Shown: in pieces, positions 9,150 to 17,372 of the stretch | How positions within the stretch are numbered: the first letter of the stretch is position 1 | How the letters are laid out: every line of letters starts with the position of its first letter | Position numbers and translations under genes: made by a program | The notes under the pieces: model-generated | Told to the model about the DNA's origin: nothing | Seen by the model: the letters and a program-made list of their open reading frames with translations, nothing else | Databases searched by the model: none | From: Ruminococcus sp. YE71 | GTDB taxonomy: Bacteria > Bacillota > Clostridia > Oscillospirales > Ruminococcaceae | Assembly (NCBI RefSeq): GCF_900119155.1 | Contig: NZ_FPIR01000018.1 | Span: forward strand, 1 to 64,000 | Direction of reading: 5' to 3' | Length of the DNA stretch: 64,000 nt

Positions 9150-9287
9150 GGGCTTAAAAGGACTTTCAATATTTTTTGTTCGTTTTTTGTCTTCTGTTCT
9201 TTTCTCTTTCGGCAGCCTTCAAGCCTTTCCTTGACGGCTGTTATCTGTTTATTCAGTTCTGTTGTTCACTCTTGTAAGAGGTCTATC

Positions 9288-9374
9288 GTTAAGGGCTCCG
9301 GGTTCCCTTAACACCCAAATCGCAGGGGTGCTGCGATTTGGGAAGATGCCGTGACCGCGGTATACGGCATCTTC
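9288..9374. repeat. Array of three perfect hairpins
   Basis: Hairpin 1: GTTAAGGG (9288-9295)/CCCTTAAC (9305-9312). Hairpin 2: CCCAAATCGCA (9314-9324)/TGCGATTTGGG (9332-9342). Hairpin 3: GAAGATGCCGT (9342-9352)/ACGGCATCTTC (9364-9374), with the self-complementary ACCGCGGT in its loop. The stems differ from each other, and none is followed by a T-run. They may be a single-strand recognition structure (element end, oriT or replication site) or a structured RNA. Confidence 0.6.
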
Positions 9375-9500
9375 TATACTTGCTTATGTTAGCGTTTACA
9401 AACCGGAAACAATTCCGATTTTCTAAAATAAAATAGCACGAATGGGCTGAAAATTTTTTTATAGACCGCTGCGTATGCAGACGACTTTGAATATCCCTCT

Positions 9501-9667
9501 CATAAGTACCTACAAAATTCTGAGAATTTTGTAGGTGCTTTTTATTTTTCAACACTTGGTTCCACGATTTGACTAAAAAGAGGTATTGCATTTTATGCAA
9601 AAGAGAGAACAAAAAATTATTTTTCGATTTTGCCTTCAAAAAATGCTGATTTTTGTAGGTACTTATG
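9501..9667. mobile_element. MITE-like unit with 17-bp terminal inverted repeats
   Basis: CATAAGTACCTACAAAA (9501-9517) is repeated as a perfect inverted copy at 9651-9667. Inside, the left end also forms a local hairpin (ACCTACAAAATTC 9508-9520 / GAATTTTGTAGGT 9523-9535) followed by GCTTTTTATTTTT, a good plus-strand terminator. The 167-bp unit has no coding capacity, so it could be a MITE or a terminator/antiterminator switch upstream of the primase gene. Confidence 0.5.
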
Positions 9668-9769
9668 AAGGGACATGATTTCCCGGGCATATTCTCCGCC
9701 AAAGAATTTGCTCGGTATGCCAACTTGAATCGTTTCCTTTCGCATAACAAAAATGAAATGGAGGCTGAT

Positions 9770-10381
9770 ATGTCAAATATCTTTCAAGACATAAAAGACA
9801 GGTTGGACCTTCGTGACCTCGTTCGTTTTTACGGTCTTGATGTGAACCGTGGCGGATTTGCCCTCTGCCCGTTTCACAACGAGCGCACCCCATCTTTTAA
9901 AGTCTATGAAGATCATTTCCACTGCTTCGGCTGTGGGGAACACGGAGACCATACCGATTTTGTTCAGAAACTATTTGGACTATCTAACATTGAAGCCGCA
10001 AATAAGATAAGCGCAGATTTTGGACTTTCCTTAGATCACGGCGAGTTTGCCCCTCCTGTGAAAAAGAAGGAAAATAAAAATGAAGCCTTTGAACTGTGGC
10101 TTCGGGAATCGGTAGAAGTTCTCATTGAATACAAAAGGCTGCTCAGATATTGGGAGCGAATTTACGATCCCCGCAGTCCCATTGATAAAGTTGATGACCG
10201 ATATATTGAAAGTCTCAACAATCGGGGGTATGCAGAATATTATCTCGATCAGCTTTTGTATGGAACCGACAAAGATAAATTTGAGTGCTACGATGTGGAC
10301 AGGGACTATCCTCTGACCATAAAATGTCGGCTGGACAATTTAGATGCTGTCAGCCGTAAGGCACCAAAACGTGCAATGTAA
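9770..10381 (+). CDS. CHC2 zinc-finger primase of a mobile element
   Basis: 203 residues; the start at 9770 is chosen because GGAGG lies at 9760-9764. The CHC2-type zinc-binding motif CPFHNERTPSF...HCFGCG lies at about residues 34-60, as in DnaG-type and element-encoded primases. It is followed by a short helical tail with no TOPRIM domain, so it is the zinc-binding part only. Such stand-alone proteins occur in conjugative and mobilizable elements, where they are thought to assist replication of the transferred strand. It begins a run of closely spaced plus-strand genes reaching 11473. Confidence 0.8.
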   Translation: MSNIFQDIKDRLDLRDLVRFYGLDVNRGGFALCPFHNERTPSFKVYEDHFHCFGCGEHGDHTDFVQKLFGLSNIEAANKISADFGLSLDHGEFAPPVKKKENKNEAFELWLRESVEVLIEYKRLLRYWERIYDPRSPIDKVDDRYIESLNNRGYAEYYLDQLLYGTDKDKFECYDVDRDYPLTIKCRLDNLDAVSRKAPKRAM

Positions 10382-10399
10382 AATGGAGGAAAAATAAAT

Positions 10400-10498
10400 A
10401 TGAAGTTTCTTATTGGAGCGATCTTTTGTGGCGTAGGTGCATTTTTTCCGTTCCTGCTGGTGGACGACGATATGGAGGTTGTGTCAGATGAACTTTGA
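10400..10498 (+). CDS. Possible 32-residue membrane peptide
   Basis: A short frame with a GGAGG 11 nt before its ATG: one hydrophobic segment (FLIGAIFCGVGAFFPFLLV) and an acidic end. It overlaps the next gene by 11 bp. It fits the operon spacing but cannot be supported by similarity, and may simply be leader sequence for the next gene. Confidence 0.35.
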   Translation: MKFLIGAIFCGVGAFFPFLLVDDDMEVVSDEL

Positions 10499-10880
10499 AA
10501 ACAGAGACACTCAGGTGTTCATGTATCTCATCAAGACTTTCGTCGCTGATAAGCACAATTATATGCTGAATGTAAATGAGTTCTACAAAACTGATCCGAC
10601 AAAAACGCTGCTCGGGTATTTCGATGATGAATACATCTACATTATCCCGAGTGTGGTTATCGGAATGTGTGATGACTATCTGACAAAGCTCGGAAAGCCC
10701 CGCGTAAATATCCAGACCGTACTCAATACTCTTTTCAGAGCTAACCTTATAAAAGTGGGCTGGGTGATGCGCAAGGATCTCCGCTACCGTCCCGAAAAGA
10801 GAGTCGGCGGAAAGCGCAGGAGGTATATCACCTTCATCAGAAAAGAAATGAGGAACAGAGAGGGTACAATTGATGCCTAA
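10488..10880 (+). CDS. Uncharacterised element protein, possible replication accessory
   Basis: 130 residues; the start at 10488 has GGAGG at 10474-10478. Not recognised. It begins MNFENRDTQVFMYLIKTFV and is rich in aromatic and acidic residues. It ends with a basic segment (RKDLRYRPEKRVGGKRRRYI) that looks like a nucleic-acid-binding tail. The middle (VVIGMCDDYLTKLGKPRVNI, then QTVLNTLFRANLIKVGW) could be a winged-helix fold like those at the C-termini of element primases. Given the primase upstream, a replication role is plausible but inferred. Confidence 0.6.
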   Translation: MNFENRDTQVFMYLIKTFVADKHNYMLNVNEFYKTDPTKTLLGYFDDEYIYIIPSVVIGMCDDYLTKLGKPRVNIQTVLNTLFRANLIKVGWVMRKDLRYRPEKRVGGKRRRYITFIRKEMRNREGTIDA

Positions 10881-11058
10881 CGAAAGAATAAAGGAAGAAA
10901 TGATACTCGCGGGCGTGACTGTTGCTGATCTCGCAGACTTCCTCGGGAAAACCGAGAAGGAGACAGTTGATATTCTGAATACCGAACTTGGTATCATGCA
11001 GAACTACAATGTTATGCTTGCGGTAACGGAGATCGTGAAGATAAAGGAGAGGGTCTGA
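10873..11058 (+). CDS. Small HTH-like element protein
   Basis: 61 residues starting at the ATG at 10873, overlapping the previous gene by 8 bp. Residues 5-50 (KEEMILAGVTVADLADFLGK, then TEKETVDILNTELG) resemble a short helix-turn-helix of XRE type. Its stop overlaps the start of the HU-like gene (TGATG). Function unknown; DNA binding is inferred. Confidence 0.55.
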   Translation: MPNERIKEEMILAGVTVADLADFLGKTEKETVDILNTELGIMQNYNVMLAVTEIVKIKERV

Positions 11059-11303
11059 TGGATACGCTGGAATTCACAAGAGAACTCGCTGCTCGCAAGG
11101 GTGTTTCCGAGGTCACTGCTTACCGATATATAAATTCGGTGATGGACACAATTCGCCAGGTGCTTGCCGAGGGTGAAGAAATAAAGATAGGCAGTTTCGG
11201 AAAGTTCACTGTCATCACCGATCTGGAGGGTAACAAGACTGCCATGCTCTGCGCCGGAAAGTCGCTGAGGCAGGCTCTTACAGCAAGGGAGGGGATAGTC
11301 TGA
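11058..11303 (+). CDS. HU/IHF-family DNA-binding protein
   Basis: 81 residues. The N-terminal helices (DTLEFTRELAARKGVSEVTA) and the GEEIKIGSFGKFTV signature identify the HU/IHF family, which bends and compacts DNA as dimers. It is slightly shorter than HU (about 90) and the beta-arm region is poorly conserved (LEGNKTAMLCAGKS). This divergence suggests an element-specific architectural protein rather than the chromosomal HU. It is translationally coupled to both neighbours. Confidence 0.8.
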   Translation: MDTLEFTRELAARKGVSEVTAYRYINSVMDTIRQVLAEGEEIKIGSFGKFTVITDLEGNKTAMLCAGKSLRQALTAREGIV

Positions 11304-11473
11304 ACGAGGAAAAGAAAATCGAGCGCAGATACGGTCAGTGTGACGTGACCATTTCTTTCAAGGGGAGCAATCCTACGCTGAAAGATGATCTTCTCGCCCT
11401 GCTGTGTGACAGCTTCGAGAATAGGATTTTAAACGGTAACAATAATTCGGAAGATAATGATGAAAGTAACTAA
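11300..11473 (+). CDS. 57-residue protein with apparent CTG start
   Basis: A frame overlapping the HU-like stop (CTGA), preceded by GGGAGGGGA at ideal distance. No ATG, GTG or TTG fits, so CTG at 11300 is the likely start. It reads LNEEKKIERRYGQCDVTISF and ends with an acidic, Asn-rich tail. Not recognised. The overlap and strong RBS support translation by coupling. Confidence 0.45.
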   Translation: MNEEKKIERRYGQCDVTISFKGSNPTLKDDLLALLCDSFENRILNGNNNSEDNDESN

Positions 11474-11522
11474 ACACTGATTTCAGAAAATCAAAAATAC
11501 AAATATAGGAGGACGAATAATT

Positions 11523-12563
11523 ATGAGAACATTATTGCCTATAAAGGAAAGCAGTTTTTCTGATTGGGAGCCCAAATACGAGCTTCCTAATTATGAAGAT
11601 AGCTGCATTGATCTCGTGATGACGGCACCGCCCGGATATACGCTTGACGGAACCGAGAGGTTTTACGAGGATACTTCATATAAGTGGGACTCTTTTGAGA
11701 ACTACATGGATTACATGGAAGGCGTTTTCGGCGAGGTATATCGTATGCTGAAAAATTTCCGTTACTGCGCTGTTGTGGTCGGGGATCAGACCACTTTTGT
11801 TAGCAGGGACAGCGGTTATCTGTACGATAAAAAGTTTCCGCTGGCGGCTTACTTTACGATCATGCTGGAGAAGGTCGGCTTTACATATATCACTGACTGC
11901 ATCTGGGACAAGGGACTTTATTCGCAGCCGTATCGCGGCAAGTCGATTCATTATCCCATGACCGAGATTCCCGGCAGCTGCTATGAGCATATTTTGATAT
12001 TTCAGAAACGTGCTGGAAGGAAAGAACCGATACCCTGCCCGTACTGCGGTGAAACAGAATTCATGCACCGCCGCGGGTTTACAAAAGCCGGCGAGCAGCT
12101 GTGGCTTTGTAAAAATGAAAGCTACCCCGGGAAAAACGGCGACGGGAAAATGCTCACCTTTACAGAGAGCAGTGTTGTAACCGGCAGTAAAAAGAAGATA
12201 GAAAACGTGATACCGCGGGAGCTGCTTGAAAAGTGGCACAGGAATATAGTGAGCATAGAGCCGGTAGTTTCGGGTTTCGAGAATATGAAAAAGCGTCAGA
12301 GAGATCTGCCGCCCGAGATCGCGGAAATGATAATGCTGTATTTCAGCGGAAGGGGAGACTATGTTCTCGATCCTTTCTCGGGAATAGGAACGACCGTAAT
12401 AGCCGCCGCCATTTTTGAGAGAAACTATTTTTGTTTTGAAAAGGACAAGAATGACCGGCAGAGGTTTTACGACGCCGTACAGAAACTGAACCCTGAATTG
12501 AAAGACAAATTCGGTAATATCGACTTCGAATACGATATAGATAAAAGACTTATGAAAATATGA
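11523..12563 (+). CDS. Orphan DNA methyltransferase, beta class (N6-A or N4-C)
   Basis: 346 residues; AGGAGG lies at 11508-11513. The motif order is that of the beta class. The catalytic motif IV comes first (TAPPG at 34-38, where TSPPY or DPPY is usual) and the AdoMet-binding motif I is C-terminal (LDPFSGIGTTVIAAA, about 280-294). Between them, in the likely target-recognition region, a C4 zinc-ribbon-like CPYC...LC is inserted near residues 160-190. It methylates adenine-N6 or cytosine-N4 in DNA; which one cannot be told. No restriction gene lies nearby, so it may be a protective or regulatory enzyme of the mobile module. Confidence 0.85.
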   Translation: MRTLLPIKESSFSDWEPKYELPNYEDSCIDLVMTAPPGYTLDGTERFYEDTSYKWDSFENYMDYMEGVFGEVYRMLKNFRYCAVVVGDQTTFVSRDSGYLYDKKFPLAAYFTIMLEKVGFTYITDCIWDKGLYSQPYRGKSIHYPMTEIPGSCYEHILIFQKRAGRKEPIPCPYCGETEFMHRRGFTKAGEQLWLCKNESYPGKNGDGKMLTFTESSVVTGSKKKIENVIPRELLEKWHRNIVSIEPVVSGFENMKKRQRDLPPEIAEMIMLYFSGRGDYVLDPFSGIGTTVIAAAIFERNYFCFEKDKNDRQRFYDAVQKLNPELKDKFGNIDFEYDIDKRLMKI

Positions 12564-12693
12564 TAAAGGCTTGATCGTATATTACGGCGTATTCTGTCTG
12601 TTCGGGAACTGCCAACCTGAACGGATATGCCAACTGAATGCGCCATAATAAAAATAGAGGGCTGCAACGCGGCAGTCCTCACGGTCAATATTA

Positions 12694-12882
12694 TTACGCA
12701 GCGACTTCAAAGTTCTTCAAAAGCTGTTCCTCGGTGAACTTGCCCTGTCCGCCGTTGCTCCAGTCGATGAAGATCTGATCGAAGTCGTCTATATATACGA
12801 TAGTAGCTGTCGAGCCGACGGGTATGTTTTCCCCTATCTCCTTGATCAGCTTTATTGTCATGCCTACTGTTATCTTTTCCAT
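12694..12882 (-). CDS. DUF4314 family protein
   Basis: 62 residues with a GGGAGGC RBS. The SH3-like sequence (GMTIKLIKEIGENIPVGSTA, TIVYIDDFDQIFIDW) matches the DUF4314 family of small beta-barrel proteins common in integrative elements of Firmicutes. Function unknown. It converges on the methyltransferase; a GC-rich stem (about 12657-12680) lies between the two 3' ends. Confidence 0.75.
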   Translation of the reverse strand: MEKITVGMTIKLIKEIGENIPVGSTATIVYIDDFDQIFIDWSNGGQGKFTEEQLLKNFEVAA

Positions 12883-13010
12883 TTTAATGCCTCCCGGGGT
12901 ATAGATCGCTGTGACATACAGCTCTATAATTATACAATATTATAGTGGCGCTGTCAATTGGCAGAATGATGATTTTGAACCAACTATTTATTTATGAAAG
13001 GAGCCATTCT

Positions 13011-13303
13011 ATGGCAAGAAAAAACAAACAGGTACATCGAAAAGAGATCGACTTCGAGATAAAGGATTGGGAGAAGATCGAGCGGAGAGCGGAGGCGTGT
13101 CATACTACCACATCGAAATATCTGAGACAGGTGATACTTAGCGCCGAACCGACGTTCTACGATATGAAGGAGGTCGCACCGCTGCTGAACGGCATGCGCA
13201 TAATTTCAAACAACATAAATCAGATCGCAAAGAAGGCAAATGAAACGAACAACATAAATGCGGAGGACGTTGAAAAGCTGAGAAACGAGGTGGAATCGTT
13301 ATC
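13011..13303 (+). pseudogene. MobC-like relaxosome protein, 3' truncated
   Basis: The start at 13011 has GGAG upstream. Residues 1-98 are a MobC/ribbon-helix-helix relaxosome protein (EIDFEIKDWEKIERRAEACH, TTTSKYLRQVILSAEP, MRIISNNINQIAKKANETNN). These proteins help the relaxase bind oriT. After EVESLSH the frame runs into the antisense of the Fic gene, so the last residues are foreign. The joint at about 13303 puts mobC and fic tail to tail. Confidence 0.75.
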
Positions 13304-13908
13304 CCATATCCCTCAACAACACACTCCACAATCACATCACAAAACGCTCTGTCATCCACGACTGACTTTACCGCCGCATCGAGCATCGTATCCCGATCCA
13401 CACAGCTCCAGTCCAGTGTAAAGCCATAATGGAGTGCCATACACCGTATCAGCTCACGGATGCTTCTGCCGTTGCCCTCACGGAACGGGTGAATGATATT
13501 CAGCTCGGACATTATATAGGACAAATACTCAATCTGGCATTTCCTGTCCGTTTCGTGCAGCATCTTCTCGCTGTGCAACTTGGCAAACACCTTGTCCAGC
13601 TCCTGACCGATCAGATGCGGCGGATAAAACATAGTATCGCCCTTGCTGATTTGCTCACGACGAATATGACCTGCAAATGGGTAGATGTCCTCAAACAGAA
13701 AACGGTGGATATTCATAAGCTGTGTCTTAGAAAAACGTCCCTTGATTGGCGATTCCATCAGCATATACTGTTTGAGGGAGGTGATCTCCTCCTCCGCCTG
13801 TTTCAGCTCGTTCCTGTCCCTGATATTCAGCTTGTTTTTGAGCACATCAGAATCCGGATAGCAGTAGAGCGACTGCACCGTTGTGTACACATCATATTTT
13901 GAAAACAT
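13304..13908 (-). CDS. Fic-domain AMPylase toxin (VbhT-like), C-terminus altered
   Basis: About 200 residues of a Fic enzyme: the flap (KGDTMFYPPHLIG, residues 89-101) and the full catalytic motif HPFREGNGR at 140-148. Fic toxins transfer AMP to target proteins such as gyrase and topoisomerase IV. The start overlaps the antitoxin stop by one base (TAATG). The true C-terminus is probably near DVIVECVVE; downstream the frame continues into antisense mobC, so a few native residues may be lost. The active site is intact, so the toxin may still work. Confidence 0.8.
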
Positions 13909-14108
13909 TACTCAGCCCTCTGATACTTTGCTTTCAGCTCTGCCATGATCTGCTGGAAATTCGCCTGACCGCTGGCATATCTGTCAAGGTTGCGCCTGCT
14001 TGCTTCACTCAGCGTAAGCCCCTCGATCGCCATTGTTCCGGCAACACTTTGTACACGCTGTTTATGGATTCTATCGGTAACAGTTTTTCTATGTACTTGA
14101 TGCTTCAT
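13908..14108 (-). CDS. VbhA-like antitoxin of the Fic toxin
   Basis: 66 residues, AGGAGG upstream. It carries the class I Fic inhibitory motif (S/T)xxxE(G/N) as TMAIEG at residues 25-30, which blocks ATP positioning in the partner Fic protein. A helical tail (RRNLDRYASGQANFQQIMAE) follows. Size, order (antitoxin first) and one-base overlap match VbhA/VbhT-type modules carried by mobile elements. Confidence 0.85.
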   Translation of the reverse strand: MKHQVHRKTVTDRIHKQRVQSVAGTMAIEGLTLSEASRRNLDRYASGQANFQQIMAELKAKYQRAE

Positions 14109-14579
14109 GATCAGCCCTCCTCTATGGGGTTATGAAATGTAATAGCTTCATCAGCTTCATATGATATTTTTCGGATTTTTCATTTTGACAGCTTTTTGGC
14201 TGTCAATAATTCTTCGTTACGGCAGGGATTTTTCTTATCGCTGCCGTTAGCTCTTTTTGAGCATTTTTCTTTATTGCTCTTTCGCTCGTCAGAGCGTTTG
14301 GAGCTGTGCGACTTGAAACAAGCCTGAGATGTCAAGGCGAGTATTACGCTTTCCCCATAGGCAACGGCTTCTGCAAGACAGCATAATAGCAAAAAGTTCA
14401 GGTCTGCAAGGTCATTTTGGGGGTTTATAATCAAAAATCCCCGGTCATTTTTTAGAACGGAAAACCTATCCGGCGCACAAAACTTCGTGCGCAATACCAG
14501 TAGACAAAGCCCATTGTTGCGCGCTATAATTGGAGTATGGAAATTGATTTCCGAAGTCCAAACGATTGGGGGTGATGAT
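14109..14579. other. Intergenic region before the 14.5-kb inverted copy
   Basis: No gene recognised. TTGACAGC/GCTGTCAA form a small hairpin at about 14185-14206. A stretch at about 14272-14320 (CGCTCGTCAGAG...GGAGCTGTGCGAC) has a similar inverted copy at about 28190-28240. The inverted-repeat unit begins at 14455, and a TATAAT (14525-14530) is a likely -10 for the gene at 14580. Confidence 0.4.
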
Positions 14580-14897
14580 ATGGCTGACACTGCAAAGAAG
14601 CTCGCAAAGCTCGATGAGAAGATCGGCAAGCTGAAAGAGCGTATCAAAGCTGACACGGCAGAATGCGAAAAGCTATGTGAGCAGAAGGCTCTGCTGATCT
14701 ATCAGTCGCTGTGCAAACAGTATAGCTGTGAGGGACAGGCTCTTGCGGATATGATCGCAAGAGAACACGAGCAGGCGGCTATGCCTGTTTCTGACGATAA
14801 GTCCGTGTCGGATAACAGCGATGATGATGTTGCTGACAAGGAAGAAATGCTCGGACAGACTTCTTTCTTTGAGAAGAATGATCCTTACTCGGATTAA
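14580..14897 (+). CDS. DUF4315-like coiled-coil element protein, copy 1
   Basis: 105 residues; the start at 14580 follows GGGGGTGATGAT. The N-terminal helical hairpin (KLDEKIGKLKERIKADTAEC, EKLCEQKALLIYQSLC) and acidic tail ending GQTSFFEK resemble the DUF4315 family of Tn1549-type elements. Function unknown. A near-identical copy is encoded at 26590-26907. It is the first gene of a small unit with the 56-residue gene and the serine recombinase. Confidence 0.6.
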   Translation: MADTAKKLAKLDEKIGKLKERIKADTAECEKLCEQKALLIYQSLCKQYSCEGQALADMIAREHEQAAMPVSDDKSVSDNSDDDVADKEEMLGQTSFFEKNDPYSD

Positions 14898-15039
14898 AAA
14901 TATATCCGACAACAAAACGATAGCTGTGATATGGGACGGCTCTGCCGTTCCGCACGGCTACCCTGTGCAGGAGTAACGACCCTGCAACTAAAAGCCATTG
15001 CGTGTAGAGAGAAAAATATCGCAGGCGGAAAGGAGACAA

Positions 15040-15210
15040 TTGAAAGAGACAACTACTGCCGTAGACAGAGAGAAGGCAGGTACTATGATCTCCGATAAGG
15101 GCAAGGTGCTTAAAGTAAAAGTCACCTGCCCCGAGAGTGTCCCCGAAGCGATTCGGGTAACGAAGATCAACCGTATCTATGACATTCTCACAAAGCATAT
15201 CGCTGAGTAA
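15040..15210 (+). CDS. 56-residue recombinase-linked protein, copy 1
   Basis: Read from TTG at 15040 because AAGGAG ends 6 nt before it; the same TTG is kept in the second copy. Sequence LKETTTAVDREKAGTMISDK followed by LKVKVTCPES and INRIYDILTKHIAE. Not recognised. Its constant place just upstream of the serine recombinase suggests a directionality or control protein, which is inference. Confidence 0.55.
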   Translation: MKETTTAVDREKAGTMISDKGKVLKVKVTCPESVPEAIRVTKINRIYDILTKHIAE

Positions 15211-15324
15211 AAATTTTGAAAAAGCACTTGCAATCTCAGCCGATATGCGCTACAATATAGATACCGCAATATCGGCTGTACGATTGCCGTATCAACAAGT
15301 TGATACTAATCGGAGGTCGATAAT

Positions 15325-16873
15325 ATGAAAAAGACAACAACTAACAATAACGGAATTACGGCTATCTATGTACGCCGCTCCGTTAGCGACAAGGATAAGG
15401 GCAACAATTCGCTGTCCATTTCCGCACAGAGGGAGGAATGTATCAGGTTCGTTGGAGACTGCGAATATCAGGTATACTGTGACGATGGAAAATCGGGAAA
15501 AGATGTTCAGCACCGCCCGGCATTTATGCAGATGATGCAGGACGCTCGTGACGGTCTTATCAGCAGAATTGTTGTGAAGAAGTATGATCGTTTCAGCAGA
15601 AATATGAGGGAGTATCTTAACATTACGGACGAGCTTGACCGCTATGGTGTGACCGTTTATTCTCTTTCAGAGCCTTTCAATACGGAGACAAAAGAAGGGC
15701 GTATGATGCGAAACAATCTGCTGAATTTTGCGGAGTTTGAGCGTGAGACTATCGCCGCCAGAGTAGCCGATGCGTACAGCACAAGAGCTAGGGAAACAGG
15801 CTTCTATCAGGGCGGTAAGACCTACTATGGATTTACCTCCGAGCGCAGAACGGTGAACGGCAAAACGGGCTCGGTGCTTGTCCCATCGGAGCAGGCGGAG
15901 TCGGTAAAGATCGCCTATGACTTGTATCAGAAGCCGTCAACCTCGCTGAAAGATGTGATCGAATACTTCAAGGAGAACGATATTTACACGCTTTCTAAGC
16001 ATAACGGCGAAGTAAAAGACAATATGGACAGAAGTCACATCAGCCGTATTCTTGAAAGTCCGCTGTATGTGAGAGCCGACAAAGAGGTATACGCTTTTTT
16101 CGTTTCCAAAGGCTGTGAGATACTCGATGATATTGAAGCCTATGACGGTATTCACGGGGTTTTCATTCATAGGGCTTCGGGAGTGACTTTTGTTTAAGGT
16201 CGGGTATCATGAGGGGCTGGTCGATGCGAGCGTATGGCTTGCCGTTCAGGACAAGAAAGCCCATAACAAGCGTATCCCTAACAATGCGAATGCCAACCAT
16301 TCTTGGCTGACGGGATTTCTGAAATGCGGTCACTGCGGCTATCATTTGGAAATCCACTACTATGACAATGCTAAAAGCGGAAAGCGTTACAGATACCTTA
16401 GAGATTCGGGAGCATACCGTAAGGAAGGCTGTGTGAAGAAGTTCCTGAAAACTCGTCCCGAAGAAGTCGAGAGTGCTGTCGAGCAGGCGATGCGTGACCG
16501 TATTGATCAGCTTGTTATCGCAAAGCGAAGTGCAGACGCTCCCGATGCTGACACTGAAGCACTGAGGGTTGAGATCATCAAGATCGATGAGGAGATCCGC
16601 AAGCTGATGAAAAAACTCGGTGATGCCGATACGGTGCTGTTTGAGTATATTCAGAACACGGTCAATGAACTGCACGAACAGAAGGCAGCTCTGTAGCGAA
16701 AGATGCAGGCTAAGGCTCGCAAACGCAGAACGGTAGATACCGCACCTTTGGAAAAACCGATGAAACATTGGGACAAGCTCTCCATTCCCGAAAAGCACGA
16801 ACTAGCGGCGGTTATGCTCGAAGCGGTCTATGTGAGTGACGAAAATGGCATTGAGGTAAAGTTCAGTATATAA
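15325..16873 (+). pseudogene. Large serine recombinase, frameshift and stop
   Basis: A large serine integrase. The N-terminal catalytic domain (YVRRSVSDKDKGNNSLSISA with Ser in the usual place, KYDRFSRNMREYL) is followed by the recombinase and zinc-ribbon domains (CGHCGYHLEI) and a coiled coil. One extra T near 16190 (GTTTAAG where copy 2 has GTCAAG) shifts the frame, and an in-frame TAG at 16694-16696 replaces an Asp of copy 2. Beyond it the normal C-terminus (WDKLSIPEKHELAAVMLEAV) is still readable to 16873. Probably inactive, unless recoded. Confidence 0.85.
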
Positions 16874-17011
16874 GGAAACGGCGATTTTACGCCGTTTTCA
16901 AAATATGGTGGAGTGCAGCGATCGGCGTGCCGTAGGCAACACCTTAACAACGATCATTTGGTAAAGTTTGGACGGTTGGCTTTACAATTAAAACCGAAAG
17001 GACAGATACAA

Positions 17012-17245
17012 ATGATTGATGTTATTTACAACTATCGGCAGGGCGATATTCACGCCAATGAGTTATCTGACGAGTTTAACAAGCTCTGTATCCCCTTTGA
17101 AAACTCTCTGAGCGAGGAGCAGATTGATGTGTACCACAAGATACTTGACTGCGTGAGCGATATTGCCGCCGCTGAGACGAGGGCTGCATACAAGGTCGGC
17201 TTCAAGGACGGTGTGGCATTGATGATGGAAATTCAGGAGAATTAA
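17012..17245 (+). CDS. Small helical element protein (DUF6809-like)
   Basis: 77 residues from the ATG at 17012 (GGACAG upstream is a weak RBS). Helical sequence with a closing AAYKVGFKDGVALMMEI, which resembles the ending of DUF6809 proteins common in conjugative elements. The family assignment is tentative. It follows the recombinase and ends in a strong terminator, so it is the last gene of that element unit. Confidence 0.5.
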   Translation: MIDVIYNYRQGDIHANELSDEFNKLCIPFENSLSEEQIDVYHKILDCVSDIAAAETRAAYKVGFKDGVALMMEIQEN

Positions 17246-17267
17246 GAATTACGCAATAAATGAGAAA

Positions 17268-17300
17268 GGGACTGTTGCACGCTTACAACAGTCCTTTTTA
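17268..17300 (+). terminator. Terminator of the recombinase unit
   Basis: GGACTGTTG (17269-17277) and CAACAGTCC (17286-17294), then TTTTTAT. A related remnant (GGGGCTGTTGCAC) occurs at about 55664-55676. Confidence 0.85.
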
Positions 17301-17372
17301 TCAGTAAAATATTATTACAATATCAAATTGACACATCTCGGGGAAAATGGTATAATTGTATTACAGCATCGT

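Larger units (their letters stand above)
9150..9769. other. 620-bp intergenic region with hairpins and inverted repeats
   Basis: No complete gene. On the minus strand about 9146-9270 reads LNKQITAVKERLEGCRKRKE, which resembles the Lys-rich tail of relaxases or other element proteins, but this is too short to name. The rest holds three consecutive hairpins (9288-9374) and a 167-bp inverted-repeat unit (9501-9667), both listed separately. Confidence 0.5.
14455..15263 (+). repeat. Inverted repeat, copy 1 (about 810 bp)
   Basis: This segment, with its two small genes and promoter, recurs in reverse orientation at 26225-27032 with high identity. The outer border is GAACGGAAAACCTATCC and the inner border is GCGCTACAATATAGATA. 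Here it leads into a serine recombinase gene. The two copies enclose the redox island. Confidence 0.85.
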
